Source: Paragordius varius (lineage: Eukaryota > Nematomorpha). From it: a stretch of DNA of 64,000 nt. The notes beneath the pieces were generated by a model. The model searched no databases. It had not been told where the DNA came from and saw nothing but the letters and a program-made list of their open reading frames with translations. Location of the stretch: NCBI GenBank assembly GCA_964247055.1, contig OZ176054.1, positions 8,556,001-8,620,000 of the forward strand, read 5' to 3'. Both the position numbers and the translations under genes were made by a program. This document shows, in pieces, positions 14,501-28,044 of this stretch (position 1 is its first letter; each line of letters begins with the position of its first letter).

Positions 14501-14819
14501 AAAACAAAATTAATTGTTGCTTTGTTAGTTTAATTAAATTTAATCCCTACCTGCATATTTTGTGTCTTCAGCCTATTTTAATGTACTTTTTTCCCTTTAA
14601 TGCTTAAATGCTACATCACAGAGGTTTGCGTGTTTAAAAATCTATATAGTTTTGATTTTGATTATAATAAAATATCATTTCATGTTAATCAATTTATATT
14701 TAATTAACTCCTATGCACGTTAATGCAAAAGTAGCATTCCTTAAATACGATTTTTCCAAATTAGGGAAATTTAAAAGAGTCTAATTAAAATTAGCTTCAT
14801 ACATTGGTAAAGCAAAATA

Positions 14820-14858
<39 letters not shown>

Positions 14859-17800
14859 AAGCCAGGGGTTTTATATATAGATTAGTGGTACTCACCATTT
14901 TATCTTGCCAGAGCCGTGCACCATATAATACCGAAAAATTTCATAGCTGTTTGAAACATTTGCTAATATTTTTACTCAAACTAAGTGCATTAAAAAATTT
15001 AAAAAATAATTTAGGGCCATAAAAAAGCACTTTTTCAAAGGCTGTCTTAGATAATTTAAATGGACTTCCCTTTTATTTTCTCAAAACTATATTACCATTT
15101 TGAATTTATATAATTTTTATATTTCCAATTTAAGTTAAAATTTTTCACCTATGGTTAGCCACTGTAAAACAAAATCATATATTAAATGTTAAATAAATTT
15201 AATATATCCACTGAGAGTGTCAACACTGGAATATTTTATTTATGAATTACTTTCTATATTGTAAAATATAATGTAAAATAATTAACCTATGAATCCAAAA
15301 AAATCATTTTACAGTTTGTTTGATGTGTGTGTGTGTCCATTTGATTTAACCTAAACAAAGGTAATAAAAAATAATTTATGAACTATATGAATAATAAAAT
15401 AATATATTATTAATAACACGCCACATCTCTTCGTGATGAATTCAAAATTTATTTAATAAATCATATTTTATGGCGATAAAATCCTTCGTTAACAATAAAA
15501 AATTTGGATGTTGTAAAGATATATATAATATTGTTTAATCAATCAACCAACTCCATCCTAATCAAATAAAAATGATAGACCAGCATTTGCTCAACATTTG
15601 TGGCTTATTAATTACACTGACATATTGTTTGCCTTACAAAATTTGGAAAACAATAAAGTATGTGCCGTAGTTAAGATTTTTAAGCGCGAAACGTACAGGT
15701 CTAATTAAAAATGTGGGTATCCGCCATTAAAATCTATTAAAATTATTTCATATCGAATATTTTTGTTGACATGATAGGTTAACAACAATCTAATAAAATT
15801 TACCCTTTGCAAATAAATTTTTTTTGTTCCATATATTCGATATTAGTTTTTATATTGCCATTGTCATTATTACCCAAACCAAGCTTAGTATACTAATAGG
15901 AATGAAATAAATTTTAAGGGTTAAAACACGATAACCAGCTGAATCCATCACAATCGCCTAAATGCATTTAGTAGTTGTGCCCGCCCAAACCTTAGCAATT
16001 ACCTTAATATATAAAAGGTGTTAGTTGGAATATGCCCGCAATAACAGTCATCAACAAGTGGTTCGATATCAATCCTTTTTTTGAGTTTTCCTATAATTTA
16101 AAGTTAATCTTTTTACCTTATTTAATTTCTACTATATTATCGGTCTGTTATACTACAATCTAAAGTACCACTCTTACTATTGGAATATTTTACCAATTAA
16201 TGTTGAATGATGGTTTATAGTTTTAAATAAATCATGCATTTTCGACTTTTTCAACTTGTGAGCTATTTCGATGTCAATTCTCACAAAGAAGCTTTTAATT
16301 CTACACAGAAGTAGTGATAATGAATTTACATACAGTTTATGAAGTCATATTCTGAATTTTGTGTGTTTGACATATTAAATAATATGCTTATTAAGAAAAT
16401 TTATTAGATAGAAAAATGACATTTATTAGGCCAAATAAGTGATAAGATGCAGCCAACATTTCTTCACACTAATACTTCTAGCAGAGAATTTTTATTAATG
16501 GTTATTTATTAGCGTAATTATTGCAATTATAACGACTATCTAATATATATATATAGGTGTTATAAATCCTATGTAATAATTAAAATTTATCATTCCCTTC
16601 TTATTTATATATGTATAATTTGTACACGAAAAATCTAAATAATTTTATGATAACTGTCAAAATGGTAAAAGATATACTATTTTAACCAGACATTGTAGGT
16701 AATTATCTCGAATCTCATGTTAAAATACTCGCTAAATTTTTGATCACTTGAATTTTACTAGCTCAAATTTAGAAATGTTATACATGACTGGGAAAAACAA
16801 TCCTTTATAATTATTTTGTAGTTAAAACATATATATACCCTTGGGTTTTAAGATTTACATGTAATTTTTTTAACTTATATCTCCTAAACTAATAAAAAAG
16901 CAAAGCTTAACTAATCTTGATATTAGCAGTCAGATCAGTCCTTTTTTTATCAGAGCGAACGTAAATTTATCCATAAAGCAGTAGAAATCCTTTATAAAAT
17001 TCAAAAATAAAACCGCTGGGTAAAAGAAAAAAATTTATTAATTTGTATATAAATAGCGTTAATTACGGGTAACTACTAGCGTCAAAGGTTTGATGAGTTT
17101 TTTCTTTCCCATACAAATAATTATTATTATTAAATAAATTACCTATTATAACTTAAAATATTTTGTAAAAGTATCGAACTTAAATCATCCCCGAATCGTA
17201 ATATTGGATAGATAGATAAGCTGAAGGTAATTCATTTACACATTAAGATTTTTCCAATTTGAATTTTAATTATTTCGGCTCCGTTTTGCCATCTAAATAT
17301 TTTTAATTAAATTTAATAACATTTTAAAAGATTTTTAGATATGCTCATCTCATTTTAGATATATAATATATAAATATATATGATATGCTTGTCCTAGGTA
17401 TTAGATAATTTTTACATTTTTTATATCTCGAAATGATAATTAATATGGAAAGTTAATTATTTTTATTATTATAATTATTTATTATTCAGTGTTTTTGAAT
17501 AATATTTTGCATATAAATTGCGCGAACACCTCAGTGCACATTTTTATCTGGTAATTAAAATTTTGTTTCAGCAAAAATAAAAAAATTATATATATATTAA
17601 TATATATTTCTAGTGCAATGGCTAAAAATTTCCACTATCATAATAAAAATAATGATGATGCTTAAAAAAGAGACAAAAAATAATACAAAAAAAAACTAAT
17701 TAAATTTCTGTTAGTTATTACTATTGTTCTTATGTAAGTTATACATGACTAAAATTTGGTCTTTCGTTTTTTTGGTGTGACAGATGTAAAACAGATGGAT

Positions 17801-18151
17801 TATTAGTGAAATAATAAATGCCAACCTATATAAAAATGTAAATTAACCAAGGTTTTTCTTTCCATCCTTGTCTTTCCACAATTCTGAGGTTTTTTAGCTC
17901 CAATCTTCACCTTTAGTAAAAGTTATATTAGTTACCGATAAATTATTATATTTCTATTTATCTAAATATTTTAATCAAGTATATACAGATATTAATTTTA
18001 ATTTGTAATACCATAGTGTCCAAAAATGCAAAATATCATTTGTCTATAAAAAAAATATATGCATATTTTCTTTAAGCATTTTTAATGATTTGAGTATTAA
18101 TTATATAATTATTTTTTTATATTTTTGTTTTATCTTGTTTCCTATTTATAG
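14501..18151. other. Gene-free stretch with microsatellite and possible hAT end
   Basis: A (TA)n run occupies about 14821-14853. Just after it, AGTGGTACTCACCA at 14884 matches the right terminal repeat of the hAT element at 10984 read in reverse, so a hAT remnant or solo end may lie here. A short GTGTGTGTGTGT run is near 15327. I see no other feature up to 18151. Confidence 0.4.
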
Positions 18152-18215
18152 GGAAGCCAAAATATATGGTGGTTTATTAGAAGATGACTGGCAAGATTAT
18201 CCCACCCGAAATTGA
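18152..18215 (+). CDS. Possible orphan terminal exon
   Basis: A strong pyrimidine-rich acceptor ending TATTTATAG precedes 21 in-frame codons ending in TGA (GAA at 18153). The peptide EAKIYGGLLEDDWQDYPTRN has ordinary protein composition, unlike the surrounding AT-driven translations. I do not recognise the family and found no upstream exon in the preceding kilobases. It lies about 340 bases upstream of the GPCR start but cannot continue into it because of the stop. It could be the last exon of an upstream gene, a relic or chance. Confidence 0.22.
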
Positions 18216-18552
18216 CGTTGCGTAAATTATTTTATGGGTTTCATTCTAGCAAAAAATTTCAAAATTGACAAAATACCGAAAAAATATCAATTTTTAACTA
18301 ACTTATAATAATAATAAATGGGAATGAAAAATTATATTCTGTGTGATAATTTATTTAACAACATTTCCTAGCTAACTGATTTTCCAATGCAATTACATTA
18401 ATTATTTCCGTCACTGGAAATCTCATACCGATGAAAAGAATTATCTATCTACAAATGATACAGCACATTTTCTATCCAACCAGATACATCAAAACTATCT
18501 TTGTATAAATATTTGTATCAGATACTTAATTCACAAAACTTAATCAATCAAT

Positions 18553-21500
18553 ATGAAATTAAACATAACGAACATTCAAACTTTTACAAATGTTTTCCCG
18601 AGTTTTACTTATTCCAACATTCTACCCATTATCATTGTGTTTGGGATTGTCGGAAACGTTCTTATCCTAGTCACTAGTCATTATAACCCAACAAAATCTA
18701 ATGGGTTCATGTATGAAATTTATTTTTGTTTCAATTCATAGGAACATTAATTTTTTATACAAATTTAGTATATTTCTAGTTATTTTTTAAGGATGTAGTA
18801 TAAGTACCTTTATTATTATTTAATTTAGGTTTACTAAATAATATCATTATTTTTTGTTGATTGTAATTGTGTGGATTGGTTTCAATTTTAAGGCATATTC
18901 TCGCTCTTTAATGTGCATCCTTATATTAATTTAATAATAGATATTTTAAGCTCATTATACTTTCAAAATATAAAAACTAATTCCATTTTCGTCAGAAAAA
19001 AGGCGCAAATTACATCAAAACACACGGCATGTCACATAGATTTTAATAAAAAATTTAATTGAAATATAGGCATATAGTGACGAATTTAATTAGTATTCCC
19101 TATAATGTAATGTTAAATGGTGAAAAACTCATTAAAATTACAATGCTAAATATCTGTAATTTTAATTAAAAAAGAATAAACCATAGAATACTAGAGTGAC
19201 GATTTGGCAAAAAAATAGGATTTATTTAGAGAAAAAAGTTTTTTAAACATTTATTAAATTTTTAAATTTTTGGATTAGTATTAATCCCTGCTAACATAGA
19301 TATTTTATAAATCACTTCACTTATTTCATATGTTTTTGCAATGCATTTTAAGTTAATTTTTTCCCATACAATACTACCATAAATGTAATTATCTCTGAAG
19401 TATGATTACATTGTTTTATTAAAATTTTAGAGATTATTTTTAAAAATTTCCTTCAGAGAGGAAAATTATAATAAAATCCGGTTTTTAAAATCAAATGTTA
19501 TTTATTTAATTCATGGAGTTAATCAAAATGTAACGTTTCTTTTAATGAGGTCTCATGAAGAGCCCGCTCCCAAATAGTAACCTGAAACGTTGAGCATTTA
19601 TTTTTGTGGTTTAAAAATATTTTGTAACTATATAACACAAAGTAGGAGGATTGTTTTTATATTTCGAGCAACTTTTTAAATTATCAGAAGATTTACTCGC
19701 ACGATAGAACACATCAAAAAAAAGTTACTATAATAAATGTGAAATCGCACGGTGTAAAATTAACCCACATTCTCATAAATTTTTAAAATATCTAATTTAA
19801 TGACTTTTCTTAAATTTTATATGATTAGGTCACCCCTGCTCAACTATAAATTAAATTCTTATGTGATGATAGACTCATTCTCACACAGTTTTTTTAACAT
19901 ATTATGAGGGCGTAAAAAATAATTTTAAAGATGCTACAAATATAAAATTAGCAGGGGGAGGGGAAGGGGTGGTAGTAGACAAAAAAAGATTGCAAACTAT
20001 TGATTCAAAGCATATTAATTTTTTTTCTTTTCTTAGTTACATATGGTATTTGGCTATATCGGATCTTGGTGCCTGTATCCTCATATCGTTTTGGCCTGTC
20101 ATTCACATATTGGCCACACAATTTAATTGGCCGTTTGCTGTGACGTTTGGGTGGAATGCATTTCTCATCTACTTTGTAAACGTGGCCATCAATGTGTTTA
20201 TGAAAGCGAGTACTCTTATCACCTGTTCGTTAACTCTAGATCGGTATGTCGCACTGCACAAACCGCTGGAATATAGGAAATTTAGTGTACCTCGTATGAT
20301 TAATATGGCTGTCATCGCTTCTTTCCTAATATCATTTCTACTCATGTGCCCACGCATTCTGCAATATAAAATTGTAGGAGATACGCCCAATTTGGCATAC
20401 ACTACCACCACAAGCATAGATATACCACCATCTTTTGTCCTAACTACTAAACAAAATGATAATGATATAATATATAATAACTTCAGTTTAACATCTAACC
20501 TAACCCGAAGGCATATGGTGGGAAATTGGCGTAAAAAACTGGGTAAGAAAATAAAATCTACAAATTCAACGGATAACACTAATAAATTTAATCAACAAAC
20601 AATCCCATATACCATGTATCAAAATGAACCTTTTGCCCTAGACAAAACAATGATAATCAGATCTTTACAAAATTTGTCACCATATTTTGATGCTCCCAAT
20701 TATTTATCTACATCATTTGCATTTAAGAGTCCTTCGATCGGGAAAAGAAAAAGAGACACAGCCTTGTCATACAAAGATACAAATTTTGAAAGAAATCTTT
20801 CAGAGTTTGAGAAATTACTCATCCATAAAAATTTTAGTCGTAACAGACCTAACACTTCAAACACAAAAATTTACCCCCTATTTACTAAACTAAAATTGGT
20901 TCAAACTGGAAATGGAAGTCATTTTATTACAGAAAATGCCCCGTTAGATGAACGAATATCTTATCACTTTGTTCCAAATGAAAATTTTTCCAAACTTGTT
21001 TCCTATAAAATATATCAATGGTTAAGGGAAATAATTTTAACCTTTTTACCCTTGCTCTTGTTAACGCTAATGAATTTTTCCATTATCCGACAATACAAAA
21101 TTAATATGCAGAAAAGGGCTTCTATCATGAATTACAAAAAAACAGATAGTCCAAATAAAAATACTAAAACGAAAAAGATAAAAGCATCCTCGGATAGTGC
21201 AAAACTCCAAAATGGTCATGAAAATTCTACAAATTATGTTATACTTGACGAAAGTAAAAATTCACCATTCAAATTCGCTTTTCAAAAATTTGTCAAAGTA
21301 AATTTTGTGCCTGCAAAATCTTTCCAACACAAAGTTGATAAGGCTTCACCAGTTTCAAAATCATCAATCGAACATGTTAAAAAACAAAGTTTTTTCAAAT
21401 CTCTATCTAAACGCTTGGATAGAAAACGGTCTTCAACTCGAGAATATTCAGATTTTGAGAACGGCGGTATTACTGACGTGGATGAAGAGTCAATACCGCT

Positions 21501-23703
21501 ATCAACGACACCCAAAAAGGAGTTGTTAATTATAACGCAACAAAATCAAGGACGGGATAATATGAAATCTAACATTTTGAGACCCATACTTAAAATAACA
21601 AAATCATCGCCCTCAAAAATTTGCAGTAATATTCTAATGCAGGATTCAAATGAAGAAATTGTTATTACCATCGACAATAAAAATAAAAATCAATCACCCG
21701 CACCTTCCCGACAAATACTAATCACGATGGACTCTGAACCGTTTATGGAGGAGGTTTCATCCGATCAACCCTGTAGCGGACGAATTACATTTTCACACGA
21801 TAATGATACGTATTCAAGCTCTCTAGATAATTCAATGGCTACTGGGTCTTATTTAAACAATAATTGTTTGGAAAATTCTGCAAATGGTTTTTACAATGGC
21901 GATAATTTAACACGCAACAATAACAGCAAAAACAATTTAATTAGTAAAAATAATGATGATGGAAAACATATTTATACTACTTCTGCCTCTGTTTCTCCAA
22001 CCAAAAACAATAAGAAAGAATCAAATGATGATGAAAATCATTGTAATAAAAATCAAATAATTCATCATGACAAATTAGAGTTAACAGTTAACAGGGAAGA
22101 CATGAAAAACACCAAAGATAAAAAGAAGGATAAATTTATGGTTAAAAAAGTAACACATTTTTTCCTATTTCGTTTTCTCTGTCTTTTTTTTATCTAACAA
22201 ATAAATTACAATATAATTGTTAACAAATATTTCTTTATCAGTGGAATGAAAGTGTTAATTTGGCTATATAAATACTTAATAACAACTCCTATATTGGAAA
22301 ATTTTTAGAAGGGGCACAACACACGCATTTAACACGTTATTTTTTGTTGTAAGTTTGTGAGAAAACTATTAGATTAATAACGAAACCTGTAAAATATTTA
22401 ACTACGTTATATATGATTAAATTATAGGGAAAAAAACTTAGCCATATAATTATGATTTATTAAGCTCTTTATACTATCAATGACATTTATAATCGTGTAT
22501 ATAAAGTATATATAGATAGGTGTTATATAACATAATAATTTTTAAACTTGTATATAAAACAACATTTTTCTCTTCCAAACACATCTTTCATCTTGGTATA
22601 TTCTCCCGTTTTTTTCGTTTTTTTATCATTTATTTAGAATTTTTTATTTTAACTTGTAACAACAGATAAGTCGTAAATTATCACTGATACCTACTTCACA
22701 AAATGCAGTCCTTCTGGTCAAAAATGAGAAAGCAAGGAAACATGCCAAAGATGAGAAACGGCTTACAATCATGCTTTTGACTATAGTTAGCTTACACTTT
22801 GTATGCAATATACCACAAGCCTTAGTAACTATCATAGAAAGCAAATATCATCCACCTAATGTTAATCAAACCACCTCCATCACCACTACTTCTGGTATGG
22901 TATGGTATAAAAGCAAAAAATTTATTGAATACATTGATCAATCATCAAAAGAGTGTATCATATATATATTATCAAATAATAATATTTTAGTGATAAAAAA
23001 TCGGATGAAATATACTATCTAAATTGGTGGTTGTATCAATTTAATTAAACAATAAGATTTTTAGCCTAGTATTTTTCATAATATTTATTTTGAGAAAAAA
23101 TGGTGTAATAAAAAACTAATTTTGTAGGAACATTTTAAATCTAATAAGATTAGAATACTAAAAATCACTTAATTTGTAGGTAAAAGCCATATATAATTTT
23201 AATCCATTTTCAACAATTTTATTTAATGTTGTTTCCAAAAAAATAAATCAATGCTAAACATTGTTAACAAATAAGTATTTGGCCAAAATTTGTGATTTTT
23301 TTAAAATGATATATATTTTTTAGCAATCAAGGGTGTTCTTCTCTCAGAAGAACAAAATATATAATACCCTGGATTTAGATATGCATTAATATTCAAAATT
23401 TACAAATTAATAAGTAACTCATATAAATATGTAAATATGATATATTTGTTAGCATAAAAAATAACGATTTCTCCTTTTATAATTATTATTATTGTGATAG
23501 CCAATGGACATAACAATCAAAATATTCATGAATTGGGATTTTACATCATTCAAATAGCTTTAACTGCAACGAATGTGCTAGAAACACTTAATTTTGCCCT
23601 CAATTTTTATCTATATTGCGTATTTATCAAAGATTTCAGATTACAAGTCAAAACATTGTGTCAACGACTCTGGGCAAATTGTGATATTAAATGTTTTAAA
23701 TAA
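18553..23703 (+). CDS. Rhodopsin-family peptide GPCR (FMRFamide-receptor-like), 4 exons
   Basis: A plasma-membrane receptor of class A, probably for a neuropeptide. I join exons 18553-18710, 20037-22149, 22666-22894 and 23501-23703. All junctions are GT-AG and in phase, giving 900 residues. TM1 is around 20-43 (GIVGNVLIL), TM2 has LAISDLG, and TM3 ends in LTLDRYVAL (DRY at 121-123). TM4 is near 141-163, TM5 near 380-405, TM6 near 790-812, and TM7 ends NFALNFYLYC, where NFxxY replaces NPxxY. The second extracellular loop (about 165-378) is very long, has many N-glycosylation sequons and a GKRKRD dibasic site (288-293), and holds no cysteine. The third cytoplasmic loop is about 380 residues, rich in Ser, Asn and Lys. 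The class is secure; the ligand is not. Confidence 0.9.
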
Positions 23704-23719
23704 TAAAATAGTGAATAAA
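23702..23719 (+). promoter_or_regulatory. Candidate polyadenylation signals overlapping the GPCR stop
   Basis: AATAAA begins at the second base of the GPCR stop codon, and a second AATAAA follows within about 12 bases. If used, the 3' untranslated region would be extremely short. In DNA this AT-rich the match may be chance. Confidence 0.3.
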
Positions 23720-24576
23720 AAACGCAAAATTTTTTATTACTTGCGCAACAATAATATGTATTATTTATATATATATATATAGATATATTTTAGACAATGG
23801 TAGTTAGTAATTTTATGAGAGAACCAACTATCTCAAAATGATACTTCAGAAATATAAATGAGTCTCATGGGAAATCATTAAGCGTTACTCTATCAGAAAT
23901 AATAAAAATGTTTTTCTTTTTGAGAATTCGCTCAACTAAGATGTCATTTTTGGTCTATTCCACACTTTATGGGTTAATTAAAAACATAGTAACTTTAGTA
24001 ATATAGTGTCTCTATTATTAGGGAAAAAACTGCTTTGCAATTAAATTGTTCTCTTCATATATGTATATATAAATATATATATTATATATAGCTAATAAAT
24101 TTTATTTTTGCATTAAATAAAATTGTGCAACCAAAATAATTTTTCTCGTGTATTTAATTTCCAAAATTGTCCAGATAAGTAGACTATAGCGCACTTTTAA
24201 ACAAAAAAATGTTAAACTATTTTTGCCTTGAATTTTTCGGGTTTGGCTTTTGGGAGGGGCATCAATGATTTTTTTTGAAAAACGTTAAATAATGAAAATT
24301 CTCACCTTAAACTTTTTTTCCGCCATTTCTTTGTATATTTTAAAGTTAAACTAATACAATAAGAAAATAAATGATTAGTAAAAAATGTAATTAATTAACC
24401 TTAAAAAGCTTTTGGACACATTACATGGCTCTTAGATTTTTATGGATTTTATAAGCTGTTTATGGTAGTTGAAGCTATAGCAGCTAAACTGCAAAAATAT
24501 TAGCTTTTTAATCAAATACATGAGAACAATGTTTGTTACTTAAATATAAATCTAAACAAATTTTATAACAGTATGA
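23720..24576. other. Gene-free spacer downstream of the GPCR
   Basis: AT-rich sequence with short TATATA runs. I see no exon or element. Confidence 0.4.
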
Positions 24577-25708
24577 CAGTAGCGTATGCAGTAAAAAATT
24601 GTTAGTGCAAAATAATCTAAAAAACACTTTTTATTAAAAACAGGGGGATATTATGAATAGTGTATACAAAATCAGGGGACAATCTTGGTATATGTAAAAA
24701 TGCGAATTTGGTTTTTTTAAAATTGCGATAAAAAATTGTAAAAATATTAGTGAAACATAATTTCCCAGATTTCTTATAAAAAAATGTTAACTTATCATTT
24801 CATGGTAGAACATTCGTAATTTGAATTATCGAACTAAATACAAATTATACAAGATCTTTATTTAAAGTATTACTTGCTTTTCTCGATCTATTTAAAACTG
24901 AATATGCGTAATGGGAAAAATTAAAGGATTTTTAAAATTTGGGGTTTTTTATAGTTAAAAATAAATTATTTACTTGTTAATGCATTACTTATATTATTTT
25001 TATTAACCGACACCTTGTCTTTTACACAGATTCACGGGAAATTTTTAAACACAATGATATTTTTAACAATGATGTTTTCTAAAATGTGCAACAATACCAT
25101 ATATTATAATAAATATCTACTCATTATTGTGTAGATATATTTGAACGATAATTCTAATGCAACATGTTAAATAAAATTTGATATATTTCCATGTATATTT
25201 TCATTAAATGAATGTTTTTTCTGTAACGCAACTTCTGTCAAAGTGTGATTTTTCGTACTGCTTTCTAAATGACTGTTTAATATAAAAACGCACAAAAAAA
25301 TAATATAAGTAATGCATTTAACAAGTAAACTTTTGTAATTTATTTTCTACAAAAAACCCCCAAATTTTAAAAATCCTTTAATTTTCACCTCACGCATATT
25401 CAGTTTTAAATAGATCGAGAAAAGCAAGTAATAATTTAAAAAGAGATTTTGTATAATTTGTATTTGTATACAGTTCCATAATTCAAATCACGAATGTTCT
25501 ACCATGAAATGATAAGTTAACATTTTTTTATAAGAAATCAAGGAAATTATGTTTTAATAATATTTTTACAATTTTTTATCGCAATTTTAAAAAAACCAAA
25601 TGCGTCCCCTGATTTTCTATATACTATCCTTAATATCCCCCCTGTTTTTAATAAAAAAGTGTTTTTTAGATTATTTTGCATTAACAATCTTTTACTGCAT
25701 ACGCTACT
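24577..25708. mobile_element. Long foldback element with CAGTAGCGTATGC ends
   Basis: The first 440 or so bases (from CAGTAGCGTATGCAG at 24577) reappear as the reverse complement up to CTGCATACGCTACT at 25708. Recognisable matched islands include GGTAGAACATTCGTAATTTG against CAAATCACGAATGTTCTACC, and TCTCGATCTATTTAAAACTG against CAGTTTTAAATAGATCGAGA. The unique centre is about 260 bases. The termini are the same as those of the 162-base MITE at 28722-28883, so this is a long-armed member of that family. It has no coding frame. Confidence 0.8.
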
Positions 25709-25849
25709 ATAAGTTCTATACCTCAAAAATGTAATTTATGAAAACAAGAAAATTCAATGAGAAATAAAGAGATATATTTTTTTTTTAATTAACAATTTTA
25801 TTTTATAAATGAATATAATACGTCCTGGTGAAATAGTATATTTTGATAA

Positions 25850-28044
25850 TTAACACTTGGATACAACACATTCATTTTAGTCCTTCGATTCAAATTGGGG
25901 TAGTTAAAACCCCAGGCCTGTTTAAAATCAGATTTTTTAAAAAATTTGGAAGGAATGAAACCATGGCAAAATTTTGCACTTAATAATATTAATAAACCGA
26001 TATATACAAAAAAATTTATTAAAAAAAAACTTGATATTACTTATTTTAAGCTAAAACCGAAAGGTAAATATTTAATCAACGTATGTATCCAATGGTAAAA
26101 TTGAAAAATAATACAAAATAAACTTTTTCTATTTTTATCAATGTTAGATGTAATTCAAATAAAAAATAGCTTTAGTTTTATCCTTTAAATTTAATGAAGA
26201 CGATATTATGCAAAATTATGTAAAATAAAAATGGCGTCGAAGTAGTTTGACATGGAAATTTTTTTCAAAGCAAAATTTTATTTGGATATTTTGGCATATT
26301 TATATAATTTTTATTAGGATTGAAGCATAAATTTAAATTGGGACCGTTCCTTCACTAGTTTTTTAAAAATCCTAACTCAAATGTAGTCTGAGCTATTTAG
26401 ATACCCCAATTTGAATCGAAGTGTTAATTATATCAGGATTCCCATGGTGCTTTTAGTGAGTACTCATATAAAGTTATTACTTTTGCAGTAACTGCTCCAA
26501 ACAGAAAATGGCAAAATTTGCCATTTTGTCAAACAAATTTCTTGCAAAAACAAGTGTTTTATCTAAAAAATATCACTAAAATATATAAAAATCTATTTAA
26601 AAATACAAAACAATATTTAAAAAAAATTAAATATTAGATGTAGACTCCAGTCCCAATTTTTTCGCTCTAGATACTTAAAATGAATGCAAAAATGCCGGGT
26701 TGCAATAAATTTTTTATAAATATGCTAAATTTTGAATCATCCAAAAATGTTTTTTTAAAAATGCATATTTTTTTCAAAAAGGTAATTTTGTTGAGGCATG
26801 ATTTTATACTATTTTGAAACATGATAAAACGCTATAAAAACGCTTTTTGATATTACATAAACACTTTATTTCATATATAATTTGATTATACTGAACATAT
26901 ATATTGCTTTAATTTTAATTTAAAAGTTCCTTTGCTTTCAAATTTGATGAATTTTGTATACAACACAATTTATGTTAACATAATTTTGAAGAAGAACGAA
27001 CCTTTCTTTAATTAGGGTGATAAAAATATTGTTTTGCCTTTTATATGAAGTTTATGATATATTTTAGTGATATTTTTGGATAAAACCATGTATATACCAA
27101 AAAATATTATTTAAAAAAATGTGTCCAAATTTTGCCATTTTCTTATTAAAGGGAATTAACTTTCTTGGATCACTCGTAAGGGACCAAAAGCACCATGAAA
27201 ATTAGGTTACATATCCCTATATATAAAGTCCGTGGCAAGCTGAACAAGTTTACTTTACGCTTTGATTTAAATTGGGGTATCTAAATATCCCCCACTTGTA
27301 AGTTGACAGTTTTTAAAAATCACTGAAAGAAATGATCTCAATTTAAATTTATGCTTCTAGCCTAAAAAATATATAAATAAGCCGAAATATCTAAATAAAA
27401 TTTAGTTTTGAAAGAAAAAAGTTCCATATCAAACTGCTTCGACATCATTATTTAACAAAACACTTCGATTCAAATTGGGGTATCTAAATACCCCAGACTA
27501 AGTTTAAATTAAAATTTTTAAAAAACTACTGAAGGAAACGGCCCCAATTTAAATTTATGCTTCTATCCTGATAAATATTATATAAATATGCCAAAATATC
27601 TTAATAAAATTTTGTTTTGAAAAAAAAGTTCCATCTCAAAGTACTTCGACGCCATTTTTATTTTACAAAAATTTTGAAAAATATCGTCTTCATTTAATTT
27701 TAAGGGTAAAACTAAAGCTTATTTTTTATATAAATTACATCTAACATTGATTGAAATAGAAAAAGCGGTTTATTTTGTATTATTTTTTTATTTAAATATA
27801 ACACATGTCACGTTGACTAAATTTTTACCTTTCAGTTTTAGCTCAAAATAAGTAATATCAAGTATTTTTGAATAAATTTTTTTATATATATCGGTTTATT
27901 AATGTTATATAAGTGCAAAATTTTGCCATGGATTCGATTGCTTCCATACTTTTTAAAGTATTTGATTTTAAACAGGCCTGGGGTATCCAACTACCCCAAT
28001 TTGAATCGAAGGACTAAAATGAGTGTGTTGTATCCAAGTGTTAA
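25850..28044. mobile_element. Large palindromic element bounded by TTAA
   Basis: The two outer ends are exact inverted copies: CACTTGGATACAACACA after TTAA at 25850-25853, and TGTGTTGTATCCAAGTG-like sequence before TTAA at 28041-28044. Each arm holds a unit of about 540 bases (25883-26421 and 27463-28011, opposite orientations). Each unit is itself bounded by CTTCGATTCAAATTGGGGTA and its reverse. A partial third unit sits at about 27260-27456. The TTAA flanks suggest a piggyBac-like insertion habit, but TTAA is common in this DNA. No transposase is visible. The centre houses FB copy 2. Confidence 0.7.
26434..27208. mobile_element. Foldback element FB, copy 2
   Basis: The ends are CATGGTGCTTTTAGTGAG on the left and GGACCAAAAGCACCATG on the right, with inner arms containing AAATGGCAAAATTTG and AAATTTTGCCATTT. 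The core contains GAGGCATGATTTTATAC and ACTGAACATATA, shared with copies 1 and 3. It lies at the centre of the larger TTAA-bounded palindrome, either as a nested insertion or as the original loop. Confidence 0.7.

Noticed and set aside
19969-20036. Upstream extension of the large GPCR frame
   Set aside because: It precedes a clear acceptor (TTTCTTAG) and has no homology; joining from 18710 gives the conserved SNGF-IYIWYLAISDLG link.
20169-20579. 136-residue minus-strand frame
   Set aside because: It is the antisense of the GPCR TM3 to second-loop region, where conserved receptor motifs read on the plus strand.
24577-28044. LTR retroelement or other reverse-transcribing element
   Set aside because: The terminal repeats are inverted, not direct, and no reverse transcriptase, protease or capsid-like frame is present.
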